NCBI RefSeq assembly: GCF_016908875.1
Contig: NZ_JAFBES010000011.1
Location: 1 to 64,000 of the forward strand
Source: Bacillus ectoiniformans
GTDB lineage: Bacteria; Bacillota; Bacilli; Bacillales; Domibacillaceae
Length of the DNA stretch: 64,000 bases
Direction: 5' to 3'
The stretch's first letter is position 1, and each line of letters starts with the position of its first letter. The notes beneath the pieces were generated by a model. That model was not told where the DNA came from, did not search any database, and saw only the letters and a program-made list of their open reading frames with translations. The position numbers were made by a program, and so were the translations under genes. Shown one piece after another: positions 37,605 through 46,971 of this stretch.

Positions 37605-37725
37605 TAAATGAATTGCTGTAAGCCTGCTTTATATACGATAAAAAATTTCGCTAAATAATTATAATAGACAATGACGGAAAGAGAGAAAGAATAGTATAAT
37701 ATTGGCAGAGTGAAGGGGGAAAACA

Positions 37726-38151
37726 ATGAAGAAATTTTTAAAATTTATTTTATTTACAGTTATTCTTTTAGCTGGCTTAGGTTTTGCAGCCTTTTATTTC
37801 GGCACGAATCTTGCTTCTGAAAAGGTAATGGACGCGGTGACCACTGAATTAGAGAACAGCGGACAGAAAGAAGAAGTGAAAGCTTACATTGAGAATGATC
37901 CAGAGCTGAAAAAGTTTGTAGAAGAAGCTGAAACGGCGGATGAAAGTAAGCTGCCTTTTACTACGAAGGAAGAAGCCACTCGCGTACTCGTTAAAAAAGT
38001 GGGCGTATCTGAACTTAAGAATATTCAGTCAAAAGTCCAAGAGGGTTCAATCACAAAGGATGAAGTATTGCAGATGATGCAAAAAGATTTAACAGAAGAA
38101 GAAATTGCTGCTTTAAAAGTAATTGCCTATAAGGAACTATATAATAAATAA
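37726..38151 (+). CDS. Membrane-anchored hypothetical protein
   Basis: The 141-residue protein has an N-terminal anchor helix (KFLKFILFTVILLAGLGFAAFYFG) and an external charged helical domain with many Glu and Lys. AAGGGGG precedes the ATG. It is of a type common and uncharacterised in Bacillaceae. Confidence 0.7.
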   Translation: MKKFLKFILFTVILLAGLGFAAFYFGTNLASEKVMDAVTTELENSGQKEEVKAYIENDPELKKFVEEAETADESKLPFTTKEEATRVLVKKVGVSELKNIQSKVQEGSITKDEVLQMMQKDLTEEEIAALKVIAYKELYNK

Positions 38152-38185
38152 GAATTCTTTGCAGCTAAGGGGAGAGTGTGTCAGG

Positions 38186-38836
38186 GTGGAAATCGTTTAT
38201 TTTGCAGTGGGAAAACCAAAAACAATGACTTATGGGGAGAAGCAAGTACATACGGCCATATGCAAAGATATCATTGAGGAAGCTTTTTTGACAAAGGATG
38301 GATTTAGAGGCGATGATGTAGCCGATAAAAAACACCACGGCGGACCGGATCGTGCTGTATGTGTGTATCCTTATGAGCATTATCAGTTATGGGAAAAGGA
38401 GTTTCATACGGTGCTGCCGCCTGCTGCTTTTGGTGAAAATCTTACAGTAGCTGGTATGCTCGAGCAGGATGTCTGCATTGGTGATATTTATCGTCTTGGG
38501 GATGCTGTAATTCAAGTGACACAGGGGCGCGTACCATGCAGCACCATCACGAAAAGGATTCCTATTCCTGAACTTTTAAAAAGGCTCGTTGATACCGGAT
38601 TTACCGGGTATTTATGCAGAGTGCTTGAAGAAGGAGTGGTGCGAAAAGATTCTTCAATTGAATTAATAGAGCGGCATCCTATGAAAGTGTCGATCCAGTT
38701 CACCAATGAAGTGAAGTACCATCAAAAAACAGATAAAGAAGCCATCCGAAAAATATTGAATGTGAAAGAACTTGCTGACGAATGGCGTGACAGTTTAGAG
38801 AAAAGAACAATAAATGATCAGGGAACTCCTGAATAA
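38186..38836 (+). CDS. MOSC-domain protein (YiiM-like)
   Basis: The 216-residue MOSC protein starts MEIVYFAVGKPKTM at the GTG at 38186 (AGGGGAG upstream). It has KKHHGGPDRAVCVYP and the cysteine motif QGRVPCSTITKR, typical of the YiiM/YuaD group, which reduces N-hydroxylated compounds or carries a molybdenum cofactor. No Moco genes are near. Confidence 0.88.
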   Translation: MEIVYFAVGKPKTMTYGEKQVHTAICKDIIEEAFLTKDGFRGDDVADKKHHGGPDRAVCVYPYEHYQLWEKEFHTVLPPAAFGENLTVAGMLEQDVCIGDIYRLGDAVIQVTQGRVPCSTITKRIPIPELLKRLVDTGFTGYLCRVLEEGVVRKDSSIELIERHPMKVSIQFTNEVKYHQKTDKEAIRKILNVKELADEWRDSLEKRTINDQGTPE

Positions 38837-38900
38837 CCGCCGACTAAAGTATTTATTGATCTGTCCTTGCTTTTATGTGAAGCAGATGAGGAGAAAAAAG

Positions 38901-39137
38901 ATGAATAAACTTATTAGAAACACCCCAAACATACTATTATCTCTAATAGTTACAGTCATTTTATATACGGTGACTTTTTCAATCATTTTGCTTTTTAGCG
39001 GAGATGGAGATGAGTTTAACAACCCGTTTATGGCTTTTGGCGCTTTCTTAGCCATGACATTTTTTATTCACTTTCCTATCGTTTTAGTTGCACTGACTTT
39101 TTTAATCAAGAAATTAAAAATTAGACAAGACCTTTAA
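38901..39137 (+). CDS. Small membrane protein, unknown
   Basis: The 78-residue protein has two hydrophobic segments (IVTVILYTVTFSIILLF and AFGAFLAMTFFIHFPIVLVALTFL) and a basic tail. The ATG at 38901 has AGGAG upstream. A terminator follows. Confidence 0.6.
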   Translation: MNKLIRNTPNILLSLIVTVILYTVTFSIILLFSGDGDEFNNPFMAFGAFLAMTFFIHFPIVLVALTFLIKKLKIRQDL

Positions 39138-39190
39138 TTAGGTCGAAAATAGATTTCAACTTTGAATAGCTTGTTAAGCAAAAACGGAAA

Positions 39191-39223
39191 AGGAGTTGTC
39201 AATGCGACAGCTCCTGCTTTTTT
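39191..39223 (+). terminator. Terminator after the small membrane protein gene
   Basis: AGGAGTTGTC pairs with GACAGCTCCT (one G-T), followed by TGCTTTTTT. Confidence 0.8.
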
Positions 39224-39827
39224 ATGTTAATCGATAAATTAAAAACCGCTCATATGAATTTTTTTCATGCCAGCCAGGCACCTCAATTTCCTTCTCTAAT
39301 TCAAATGAAGTGTGGTTATTCATAAAATATATATAATCATCCGATCCATAATAAATAATCAATTCAATGTCACGAGGATAGGTTTCCGCAGAATGCAAAA
39401 TACTATAAATGATTTTCATGAAAATCTGGATGGTAAACGGATTGAAAAAATAAAATCGATTGTCTATCGGATTAATGGGGTAATCTTCAGCTAAACAGTG
39501 ATAAAACTGAATTTCACTATGACGGGGTGAAGATTTAGCTGAATAACTCTTTTGATTAGCTATCGCCTCGCGGTAAAACGTGTCATTCATTTCGATTCCA
39601 GTGACACGGCAATGGAATAAATGATGCACAAAAAAGTTTAATCGGCCTTTTCCGCATCCATAGTCAACAAATTGATCTGTACTTTTTAGCTCGTATTGAT
39701 TAAATAATTCCTCTAACGCATGATACGGCGTCGGTTCATATGGGTGGTAATGCAAGGAATGATTTAGTGTTTTTTGATCGGCTCTCGTTTTAATATGGAG
39801 CAGATCATCATAATGCTGTTCTTTCAT
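39222..39827 (-). CDS. SAM-dependent methyltransferase, small class I
   Basis: The 201-residue protein has FVDYGCGKGRLNFFV, the SAM-binding motif I, and an acidic loop (TGIEMN), then FFFNPFTIQIF. The target is unknown. It stands alone, converging with the preceding gene. Confidence 0.82.
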   Translation of the reverse strand: MKEQHYDDLLHIKTRADQKTLNHSLHYHPYEPTPYHALEELFNQYELKSTDQFVDYGCGKGRLNFFVHHLFHCRVTGIEMNDTFYREAIANQKSYSAKSSPRHSEIQFYHCLAEDYPINPIDNRFYFFNPFTIQIFMKIIYSILHSAETYPRDIELIIYYGSDDYIYFMNNHTSFELEKEIEVPGWHEKNSYERFLIYRLT

Positions 39828-40044
39828 TTATTTACACCTGCTTATTCTAGAGATAAATGGCACATAATATGATGAATTATAGCACCAATCATCCACTTGG
39901 TTAGATTTAATTTAATTTTTTCAATAGCTGTTTGCTAGAGTGTTGTGTGAACTAACAAAATGTTTCTGTTTTAAGGTTTGAAGAACCTTCTTAAAAGGGT
40001 ACGTAAAATGTAAGAGTATGCTCAAGAACGGGAGGATTTACATT

Positions 40045-40776
40045 TTGCTGAAAACACGATCTGCTTTATTAACGAAGGAAGACATGGAAACACGTGAAGA
40101 TTTACCTGAATGGCTAAAAAAAGAATACGCGACCTTTCATAACACCGTGACAGATCCTACTTTCCCTTGCTACTTTGGAATGAATGGGGAAAGGAAAGGC
40201 GAACTGCGTTATGCTTATATCACACAAGAGGATTGGAGTAATCTTCCTCAGGCAGTTTCTTTATTTTTAGAACTGTTTAGAGAGCCGCCATTCGTCAGAC
40301 ACGGTTTGTTTGTATTTGTTGAACCGTTTGAAGAGGAGGGTTCACTTGAACAATATAGGGATCAGTTTTGGTCCATCCTTCAATATCTGCACAAACAGGA
40401 TCAAGTAGAATGGCCAGAAGAAGCCCCGAAGGATCCAGACCATTTTTTATGGGATTTCCACTTTGGCGGCGAACCTATTTTTGTTTTTGGCAACGCACCG
40501 GCCTATAAACAACGAAAAACGCGTCATTTAGGAAATTCGATGGTGTTAGGTTTTCAGCCTCGAAAGATTTTTGAAGGGCTGAAAGGAACGGAAAAGGGCG
40601 GAATTATGTCTCGGGAAAAAGTTCGGGAGCGGGTTGAAGCCTGGGATCAGCTGCCGAAACATCCTGACATCAGCCATTATGGCGATCCCACTCATAACGA
40701 ATGGAAACAATTCTTTATCGGAGATGATATTGAGCCGATTAAGGGCAAGTGCCCATTTCATCATAAAGAGCAATGA
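40045..40776 (+). CDS. YqcI/YcgG-family protein
   Basis: The 243-residue protein has the family pattern PCYFGMNGERKGELRY, VFVEPFEEEGSLEQYRDQFWSILQYLHKQD and HFGGEPIFVFGNAPAY. Its function is unknown; some family members are linked to haem or peroxide protection by context. The TTG at 40045 has GGAGG 9 bases upstream and is preferred over the ATG at 40018. Confidence 0.85.
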   Translation: MLKTRSALLTKEDMETREDLPEWLKKEYATFHNTVTDPTFPCYFGMNGERKGELRYAYITQEDWSNLPQAVSLFLELFREPPFVRHGLFVFVEPFEEEGSLEQYRDQFWSILQYLHKQDQVEWPEEAPKDPDHFLWDFHFGGEPIFVFGNAPAYKQRKTRHLGNSMVLGFQPRKIFEGLKGTEKGGIMSREKVRERVEAWDQLPKHPDISHYGDPTHNEWKQFFIGDDIEPIKGKCPFHHKEQ

Positions 40777-40781
40777 TTTTA

Positions 40782-40809
40782 GACACATCCTTTTAGGGTG
40801 TGTTTTTTG
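40782..40809 (+). terminator. Terminator after the YqcI-family gene
   Basis: ACACATCC pairs with GGGTGTGT, followed by six T. Confidence 0.8.
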
Positions 40810-40981
40810 ATGAAAACGCACGCCTGCAATAACTTTAAAAAACCGACAATAACTTACATATTTAGTGAAAAAATGATTTTTTTGCATAATGATAGTTTAT
40901 GGATATAAAAGAAAGGATACAGTCTATTAAGTAAGCACTTTTTTCCATTTAATGATAGTAATAGAAAGGAGAGAAATGATT

Positions 40982-41926
40982 TTGAAGAAACATGTGTATT
41001 TGCTATTTTTTCTTGCTGCTTTTCTTTTATTGATGGCGGCGTGCAGTAACGAGGAGTCTAAAAAAGACTCAGAAGAGACATCAAACACTAATGAAACAAG
41101 CGAACAAAAAGACATTGCTTTCGAGCCTCCGAATTTAGAGGATTTAGAAGGTAAAGACGATCCTTTTAGCCAATCAGTGAAAAAAGGCCATGAATTATTC
41201 CAAAGCACAGATGGAATGCTGCCTGAGAACGTCGGCAATAAGCTGTCTTGTGCAAGCTGTCATGCTACTGGAGGACTTGATGATTCCGGCAGTTTAGTAG
41301 GGGTAACTGCCGTATTTCCTGAGTATAATCCTCGTGCCGGCAAAGTGTTAACCATTGAGGACCGCATTAATGGCTGTTTTGTTAGAAGTATGAATGGCAA
41401 GCCGCTTGAGAGTGGAAGTGAAGAATTAACGGCGATGGTATCTTATTTAACTTATATTTCTAAGGATGTGCCGACATTAGCTGCTGAACGCCCTTGGATC
41501 GAGAAAAACAAAATGGAAAAATTACCTGAGCCAAACGCCAGCAATGGTGAAAAGCTATATCAGCAATCGTGTATTCAATGTCACGGTCAAAATGGTGAAG
41601 GCACTGGTGCTACAACTGGACCGGCGCTTTGGGGAGAAAACTCATTTAATATCGGTGCCGGTATGGCTCGTATGAAAACGGCAGCTGGATATATTCAAAG
41701 AAACATGCCGAAAGGAGCAATGGGCGGAATTAATGAGGGAGAGCTGACTGACCAGCAAGCGGCAGATTTAGCCGCATATATCCTATCTCATGAACGTCCA
41801 GATTTTAAAGGAAAAGAAAAGGATTGGCCAAATGGGGATGCCCCAGATGATGCAGCATATGAAACAACAGCGAAAAAGACTGCACCAGCAACTTCTCAAA
41901 ATGGAGAAGGTGGAAAGAAAGAATAA
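40982..41926 (+). CDS. Dihaem c-type cytochrome lipoprotein, TsdA-like
   Basis: The protein of about 314 residues has a lipobox (LLLMAAC), an acidic linker, and two haem c sites: CASCH (about residue 90) and CIQCH (about residue 197). The segment after the first haem, VFPEYNPRAGKVLTIEDRINGC, closely resembles thiosulfate dehydrogenase TsdA, where the Cys of INGC ligates haem. It may therefore oxidise thiosulfate or reduce tetrathionate at the outer membrane face. A start at TTG 40982 has GGAG 10 bases upstream; ATG 40976 is less well spaced. Confidence 0.85.
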   Translation: MKKHVYLLFFLAAFLLLMAACSNEESKKDSEETSNTNETSEQKDIAFEPPNLEDLEGKDDPFSQSVKKGHELFQSTDGMLPENVGNKLSCASCHATGGLDDSGSLVGVTAVFPEYNPRAGKVLTIEDRINGCFVRSMNGKPLESGSEELTAMVSYLTYISKDVPTLAAERPWIEKNKMEKLPEPNASNGEKLYQQSCIQCHGQNGEGTGATTGPALWGENSFNIGAGMARMKTAAGYIQRNMPKGAMGGINEGELTDQQAADLAAYILSHERPDFKGKEKDWPNGDAPDDAAYETTAKKTAPATSQNGEGGKKE

Positions 41927-41934
41927 GTGACAAT

Positions 41935-41980
41935 GAAAAATAGCCGTTCTAACGATATGAAGTTAGTACGGCTATTTTTC
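41935..41980 (+). terminator. Terminator after the cytochrome gene
   Basis: AAAATAGCCGT-CTAAC pairs with GTTAG-ACGGCTATTTTT. It may also act on opposite transcription. Confidence 0.85.
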
Positions 41981-42167
41981 GTTGTATGTAAAACTATTCC
42001 TTTACATCATGATATAAACTTTTATAATTAATATTGGCAGAAGGATTTTGATATATTCTTGTCGCAAATTGTCTTTTTTATAAAAAGACTGAAAAAAATA
42101 AAACTATATATTCATGAAATGAGGATAAACATAGATTGTTAACCAGCTTAGAGGAGAAACTTAATCC

Positions 42168-43844
42168 ATGATTCAAATATGTTCCACGAGTTCTATTTTT
42201 GCCCTGCCTTTTGCAGTGATCTTTACCGTTCACACGATTTCTGACTTTTTAACAAGCATCGCTTATTTTTCTATTCCGATTACGATGTTCGTATTCGTTA
42301 AGAAAAGAAAAAGTTTTGAGTTTAGATGGATGTTTATCTGTTTTATCTTGTTTATTACGCTTTGTGGCATTACACATTTGATGCATATCCTAACATACTT
42401 TTACCCTATAAAACCGGTATTCATTCTTGAAGATATATTTAAAGTATTAACCGCAGCGATTTCGGTCATTACAGCCGTATTGCTATGGAAGATCATCCCT
42501 AATCTATTACTGATCCCAAGTCCTAGTGAATTAGAGAAAGCAAATAAAGAAATTCTCCATTTAGCGCATCATGATACACTGACAGGCTTAGTGAACAGAA
42601 ACTACTTTAATCTAATGATCGAACAGCACCTTGCAAAAGCAAAGGAAAATCAGTCTTCGCTAGCAGTCGTATTTATTGACCTTGACCGGATTAAAATCAT
42701 CAATGATACGTATGGTCATGGCGTGGGTGACCTTCTGTTAAAACAAGTGTCTAACCGGTTAGTCGAAAATGTCCGGGAGCAAGATATTGTTTCGAGGCAA
42801 GGCGGGGATGAATTTATCCTTCTTCTTCCTGAGATTACGTACGATGATACAAAAGTATTGATGAGGAATATCATTCAATCCATGTCTCCTTCTTTTATGC
42901 TGGATGGTAATAGAGTGCACTGTACACCAAGTATAGGTGTTAGCTTCTTTCCGGCAGACGGATTAGATGCCGAAACTTTGATTAAATATGCAGACCTTGC
43001 GATGTATAAAGCAAAGGAAAAAGGCCGAAATAATTATCAGTTTTTCACTCAAGAAATGAATGAGGAAATTTCATCAAAATTGAAACTGGAGAATGAATTA
43101 AGACGAGCACTTGAAGAAGATCAGCTAAAAGTCTATTATCAGCCGCTGCTCGATGTAAAAACCAATCGAATCGTCTCAACGGAAGCATTGCTGCGCTGGT
43201 ACCATCCTAAGAAGGGAAGTATTTCTCCAGCGGAATTTATCCCTCTTGCTGAGGAAACCGGGTTAATTGGGCCAATCGGTGAATGGGTTCTATTTGAAGC
43301 GTGCAAACAAACAAAAAAGTGGCGGGATGAAGGACTGGAGCTTTCCATCTCCGTTAATTTATCCAATCGCCAGCTGATGGATGAAAACATAGTTCAGACC
43401 GTTAAGAATACACTGCTGCAAACCGAACTGGAGCCTGCCTGTTTAACGTTGGAAATAACCGAAAGTATGGCCATCACCAATTTGTCAGATACAATGAATA
43501 AACTAAAGCAGCTAAGAGACTTCGGCGTAAATATTGCGCTCGACGATTTCGGTACAGGCTATTCTTCATTAAGTTATTTAAGCACTCTTCCTATCACTTC
43601 CGTTAAAATTGATAAATCTTTCATTGCAGATATTAACAACAGAATGAAAAAAGAAATTGTTAAATCGATTAGTAATATCGCGCAAAGTATCGGTTTAAAA
43701 GTAGTGGCAGAAGGCGTGGAAAAAGATCAGCAATTTTATATTGTTCGTTCGCTTGGTATAGAAATGATGCAAGGGTATCATTTGAGTAAACCATTACCTG
43801 CCAATGAGGTAGAAGTAAAGCTGTTAGAAATGAATAGCGTGTAA
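42168..43844 (+). CDS. GGDEF-EAL c-di-GMP enzyme with an ETR1-like ethylene-binding sensor
   Basis: The 558-residue protein has three N-terminal membrane helices (about residues 18-118), a GGDEF domain with RQGGDEF near 211, and an EAL domain with TEALLRW near 338 and DDFGTGYSS. Both catalytic motifs look intact. The sensor reads [14 protein letters not shown], then FRWM, then [10 protein letters not shown], then [11 protein letters not shown] and WKIIPNLL. It matches the plant ethylene receptor ETR1 residue for residue at the Cu/ethylene site: Asp26, Tyr33, Pro37, Cys66 and His70 here against D25, Y32, P36, C65 and H69 in ETR1, offset by one. The domain binds Cu(I) in ETR1. A copper operon lies 2.5 kb downstream. 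Binding of ethylene itself is inferred. Confidence 0.9.
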   Translation: MIQICSTSSIFALPFAVIFTVHTISDFLTSIAYFSIPITMFVFVKKRKSFEFRWMFICFILFITLCGITHLMHILTYFYPIKPVFILEDIFKVLTAAISVITAVLLWKIIPNLLLIPSPSELEKANKEILHLAHHDTLTGLVNRNYFNLMIEQHLAKAKENQSSLAVVFIDLDRIKIINDTYGHGVGDLLLKQVSNRLVENVREQDIVSRQGGDEFILLLPEITYDDTKVLMRNIIQSMSPSFMLDGNRVHCTPSIGVSFFPADGLDAETLIKYADLAMYKAKEKGRNNYQFFTQEMNEEISSKLKLENELRRALEEDQLKVYYQPLLDVKTNRIVSTEALLRWYHPKKGSISPAEFIPLAEETGLIGPIGEWVLFEACKQTKKWRDEGLELSISVNLSNRQLMDENIVQTVKNTLLQTELEPACLTLEITESMAITNLSDTMNKLKQLRDFGVNIALDDFGTGYSSLSYLSTLPITSVKIDKSFIADINNRMKKEIVKSISNIAQSIGLKVVAEGVEKDQQFYIVRSLGIEMMQGYHLSKPLPANEVEVKLLEMNSV

Positions 43845-43846
43845 GA

Positions 43847-43873
43847 GAGGCATCCGTGTGGGTGTCTTTTTGT
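43847..43873 (+). terminator. Terminator after the GGDEF-EAL gene
   Basis: AGGCATCC and GGGTGTCT form a stem, followed by five T. Confidence 0.65.
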
Positions 43874-43987
43874 TTGGCAGGAGAAAAATTATTTCATTAT
43901 TTTCTCCTGTTCTTTTTAAAAGTATTTTAGTTGTTTCATGGTAGAATATATTTATATTATTCTATAAACAGGAAGAAGGACCTGAAA

Positions 43988-44569
43988 ATGGCTAAGAAAT
44001 ATTATAAGGATGTAGCAGCGTTGCAGTCTGTAGATGCCATCATGTCTGCGGCAGAGCGTTCGTTAAGTACTTCGAAAATTGTATTTACCACTTCTTCAAA
44101 CATCCCATCTTCATTAAAAAAATCATTGCTCGCAGTTGCAGGTACGGGAGCTGTTGCAGCTGCAAGCGCAGGTACATTAGGAGCAGCCGGTGCAGGAGTT
44201 GCAAGCTTTACAGGTGCAGGTTTAGCGGCAGGAGGACTCGGTGCAGCCGGAACAATGGGTGCGGGTGCCTTGCTAGCTCCAGTGGCTATACCAGCAGCTA
44301 TTTTAGGCGGGATAACCTATTTAATCTTTAGAAATAAAAAAAATAGAGAACTTCGAGAAAAAATGGAATATCGATTAAAAAAGGCCGTCGCGTTACAAAA
44401 TGAGGTTATTCGCAAACTAAAGCTATATATTCAGCAGCTTGAAAAATCAGCGAAGGACCTCTTAGAAGAAAACATGAAGCTTCGGCAAAAAATTGATGAA
44501 TTAACCGCTGTAAATGAAGCTCTAACAAACGAAATCAATAAAATGATGAGTGATTTATCAGCAGCGTGA
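43988..44569 (+). CDS. Glycine-zipper membrane protein with coiled coil
   Basis: The 193-residue protein has a Ser-rich N-terminus, a Gly/Ala-rich hydrophobic region (about residues 38-118) with repeated GxxxG-type spacing, a short basic turn (FRNKKNRELREK), and a C-terminal coiled coil of about 70 residues. The ATG at 43988 has AGGAAGAAGG upstream. The next gene starts 11 bases after its stop. Gly-zippers often drive oligomer or pore formation. Not a family I recognise. Confidence 0.72.
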   Translation: MAKKYYKDVAALQSVDAIMSAAERSLSTSKIVFTTSSNIPSSLKKSLLAVAGTGAVAAASAGTLGAAGAGVASFTGAGLAAGGLGAAGTMGAGALLAPVAIPAAILGGITYLIFRNKKNRELREKMEYRLKKAVALQNEVIRKLKLYIQQLEKSAKDLLEENMKLRQKIDELTAVNEALTNEINKMMSDLSAA

Positions 44570-44580
44570 GGCGGGATACA

Positions 44581-45966
44581 ATGTCAAAGGATCAACAAGA
44601 AATTATCGATGTTTTAAATTATAATCGTAGCGAGTCTGAGCAGCTGCTAGTTGAAGCGAAATCGAAAGCGGAGACACATTCAAACAGTGCAACAGAAAGC
44701 ATGGCAGCGTCTGAGCGATCCATAGATTCTGCCGATGAAGTCATTCAGCGATCTTTGCAGCTGTTGTCAAGTCGTGGTGTATCAATAGATTTACCAAAAA
44801 ACCAGAAAAAAGCAAAAATTCCAAAACCAGCTCGCCATTCAAACGAAGGACGTGAATGGAATGATCTAGTAAAAGAAGCGGGGAAGGAAGGCTTCATAAA
44901 TACAAACATCGACGACTTGCTAACCCCACAAGAAATTGCAGAGGCGGACTCAGAGTACATCCGAGTGAAAAAAGCATTTAGTAAAAAAACGAGTTTAAAC
45001 AAATCAGACATAGCGCTTTTACTGTTAACAATTGCTCTGCAATGCGCAAGACAATATATCTTCGCTAATGATCAATTTCGTTTTCAAACAGCTAAGGATG
45101 CGGATGATACTATTAAAGCTCCTCTGAAAAAAATGGCTCCCGATGAATGGAAAGATTTTTTATTCGGGCCTGTGCCATATGATGCCGTAGCACGGCTTGA
45201 TCCGCAATCTGAGAATACAGGCTTAAGCGCAAATACACACCGTTATCGCACACTAGGACATGATCCTGTACTAGGATGGATATTTGGGCCAGTAAATATA
45301 TTGTCTTACTCATTAACGAAAACGGATATGGTGACAACGTATGAAGTGACAGGGGGAAAGATTGGGCCGCTCTATAACGGATTGACACTAGGAGCCATGC
45401 AGTCTGCTATAAGAAAAGCTAGCGAAGGGAAACATAATTTGCCAGCGGCAGTCGTAAAACAAGCGATTCATTTCGGCTCAGATTATTTTACCAAACAAGG
45501 CTTACCGCTGCCGTTAATCGGTTCTCTCAATAATGATCTTGCCCAAAAATTGATACATCAATATAGCATAGATACATACAGTGTAACTCGCGGCGCCACC
45601 ATATCAATGTTTATTAACACCATTATTGGACTTATTCATCGCTTATTTTATAATGAGGAGAAACATGGAAGTAAAGAGCTATATGAGGTAAGAACCCGTA
45701 AGATTTTACTTATTGCCAATTCGATTGCCACATCCAGCAATGTGATTTATGTTGCGCTCTCAAGAGATGTAAAGAAACTGGATGTAGGCGGGATGCTAGT
45801 AACGATTAAACGAATGATCAATCATTTATCATTTATCAATCATATTCAGCAGGAATTTATGCTGGAGATATTTGATAAAGATATGGAACAGGAACTCGCC
45901 TTTTTAGATGGAGAACTTCAACGATTAGGGTATGATAATAAAAGAAATACCCCTCTAACCTATTAA
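44581..45966 (+). CDS. Large partner of the glycine-zipper protein, unknown
   Basis: The 461-residue protein has a Ser/Glu/Ala-rich helical start (about 1-65), a Lys-rich linker, and a domain with SDIALLLLTIALQCARQYIF, the striking THRYRTLGHDPVLGWIFGPVNILSY (my emphasis on HDPVLGW), YDAVARLDP and TISMFINTIIGLIHRLFY. It looks largely cytoplasmic with a membrane-associated hydrophobic core. GAGGCGGG precedes the ATG. It forms a two-gene cassette with the glycine-zipper protein. No function is known to me. Confidence 0.7.
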   Translation: MSKDQQEIIDVLNYNRSESEQLLVEAKSKAETHSNSATESMAASERSIDSADEVIQRSLQLLSSRGVSIDLPKNQKKAKIPKPARHSNEGREWNDLVKEAGKEGFINTNIDDLLTPQEIAEADSEYIRVKKAFSKKTSLNKSDIALLLLTIALQCARQYIFANDQFRFQTAKDADDTIKAPLKKMAPDEWKDFLFGPVPYDAVARLDPQSENTGLSANTHRYRTLGHDPVLGWIFGPVNILSYSLTKTDMVTTYEVTGGKIGPLYNGLTLGAMQSAIRKASEGKHNLPAAVVKQAIHFGSDYFTKQGLPLPLIGSLNNDLAQKLIHQYSIDTYSVTRGATISMFINTIIGLIHRLFYNEEKHGSKELYEVRTRKILLIANSIATSSNVIYVALSRDVKKLDVGGMLVTIKRMINHLSFINHIQQEFMLEIFDKDMEQELAFLDGELQRLGYDNKRNTPLTY

Positions 45967-46310
45967 GGCTGCATGGGGACATGAACATTGGGTTAAAATG
46001 TTTATTGTTCTGTCACCAAGGTAGTATAATTGTAAGAGCAAATGTGTGGTATGGGATCAATGATGCGGAATTTGGAGGGATTGAAACCGGCATATTCCCG
46101 ATAATAGAGAAGGGCATCTATATTAAAGCACGGCTTTGGCCGTGTTTTAATAGAAGATCTGTATGGCTTCTTTTCACTTCAAAAAAACCGGAAAGCAAAG
46201 GTGAAATTGAACATCTATATGAAACGTTTTATTAAATTTTTTATTAAAATCAATCACATAGTGAATAGAGATGAATATAGTAAGTGAGAATATTTAATCA
46301 TATCACTTTA
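45967..46310 (+). other. Intergenic region before csoR
   Basis: It holds no gene that I can support. A short hairpin GCACGGCTTTGGCCGTGTTTT (about 46125-46146) with a T-run ends the upstream cassette. An ORF at 45981 lacks a proper ribosome binding site. Confidence 0.5.
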
Positions 46311-46330
46311 CATACTATAGGGGGGTATGG
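46311..46330 (+). promoter_or_regulatory. CsoR operator before csoR-copZ
   Basis: CATACTATAGGGGGGTATGG is a CsoR-type operator: an inverted repeat around a G/C-rich block. It lies 28 bases before the GTG start of csoR, in the promoter region. Confidence 0.7.
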
Positions 46331-46358
46331 CAGATTAATTACAAGGAGGTGGGCAATT

Positions 46359-46700
46359 GTGGAAGTTGAAAATCATGATGACGTGTTATTAATTGAACCC
46401 TGCTGTGCAAGTCACTCAGATCGAACTAGTCATCACTCCGAAAAAACCAAAAAGAGTCTGATCAATCGATTAAGTCGAGTGGAAGGTCAGATTAGAGGAA
46501 TTAAAGGCTTGATTGAAAAGGATACGTACTGTGATGATGTCATCACACAAATAGCAGCTGTACAATCAGCCTTAAACAGTTTCTCAAAGGTTCTTTTAGA
46601 AGCCCATTTAAAAAGCTGCGTGACAGAACGAATTAAAGATGGTGAGCTTGAAGTAGTGGATGAATTGCTTGTAACTATTCAAAGATTAATGAAAAAATAA
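46359..46700 (+). CDS. csoR: Copper-sensing repressor CsoR
   Basis: The 113-residue all-helical protein has the Cu(I) ligands in DTYCDDV and AHLKSC with the His between. It starts at GTG 46359 (AAGGAGG 9 bases upstream); the longer frame from 46284 would read through the operator. Cu(I) binding releases it from the operators at 46311 and 46972, opening copZ and copA. Confidence 0.9.
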   Translation: MEVENHDDVLLIEPCCASHSDRTSHHSEKTKKSLINRLSRVEGQIRGIKGLIEKDTYCDDVITQIAAVQSALNSFSKVLLEAHLKSCVTERIKDGELEVVDELLVTIQRLMKK

Positions 46701-46715
46701 AGGAGAGATGAAGTA

Positions 46716-46922
46716 ATGGAAAATATCACGTTAAATGTAAAAGGTATGTCTTGTGGCCATTGTGTGAATGCTGTGGAGACAAATGTTGGAGAATTAGCTG
46801 GGGTTAAAGAAGTAAAGGTTCACCTAAGCGAAGGAAAAGTGGATGTAGAGTTTGATCCATCCCTAGTCTCTGTTGATCAGATTAAAGAGACCATTGATGA
46901 TCAAGGATATGATGTAGTTTAA
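46716..46922 (+). CDS. copZ: Copper chaperone CopZ
   Basis: The 68-residue ferredoxin-like HMA domain has GMSCGHCVNAVE and passes Cu(I) to CopA. It follows csoR by 15 bases. A terminator and a second CsoR operator separate it from copA. Confidence 0.93.
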   Translation: MENITLNVKGMSCGHCVNAVETNVGELAGVKEVKVHLSEGKVDVEFDPSLVSVDQIKETIDDQGYDVV

Positions 46923-46929
46923 TGTTCAT

Positions 46930-46962
46930 GAAAACGTGCAAAGTGAATGCACGTTTTCTTTT
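46930..46962 (+). terminator. Terminator between copZ and copA
   Basis: GAAAACGTGC pairs with GCACGTTTTC, followed by TTTTAAAT. Confidence 0.8.
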
Positions 46963-46971
46963 AAATAATAA

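Noticed and set aside
45981-46235. 84-codon ORF between the glycine-zipper cassette and csoR
   Set aside because: It has no proper ribosome binding site and includes a terminator-like hairpin.
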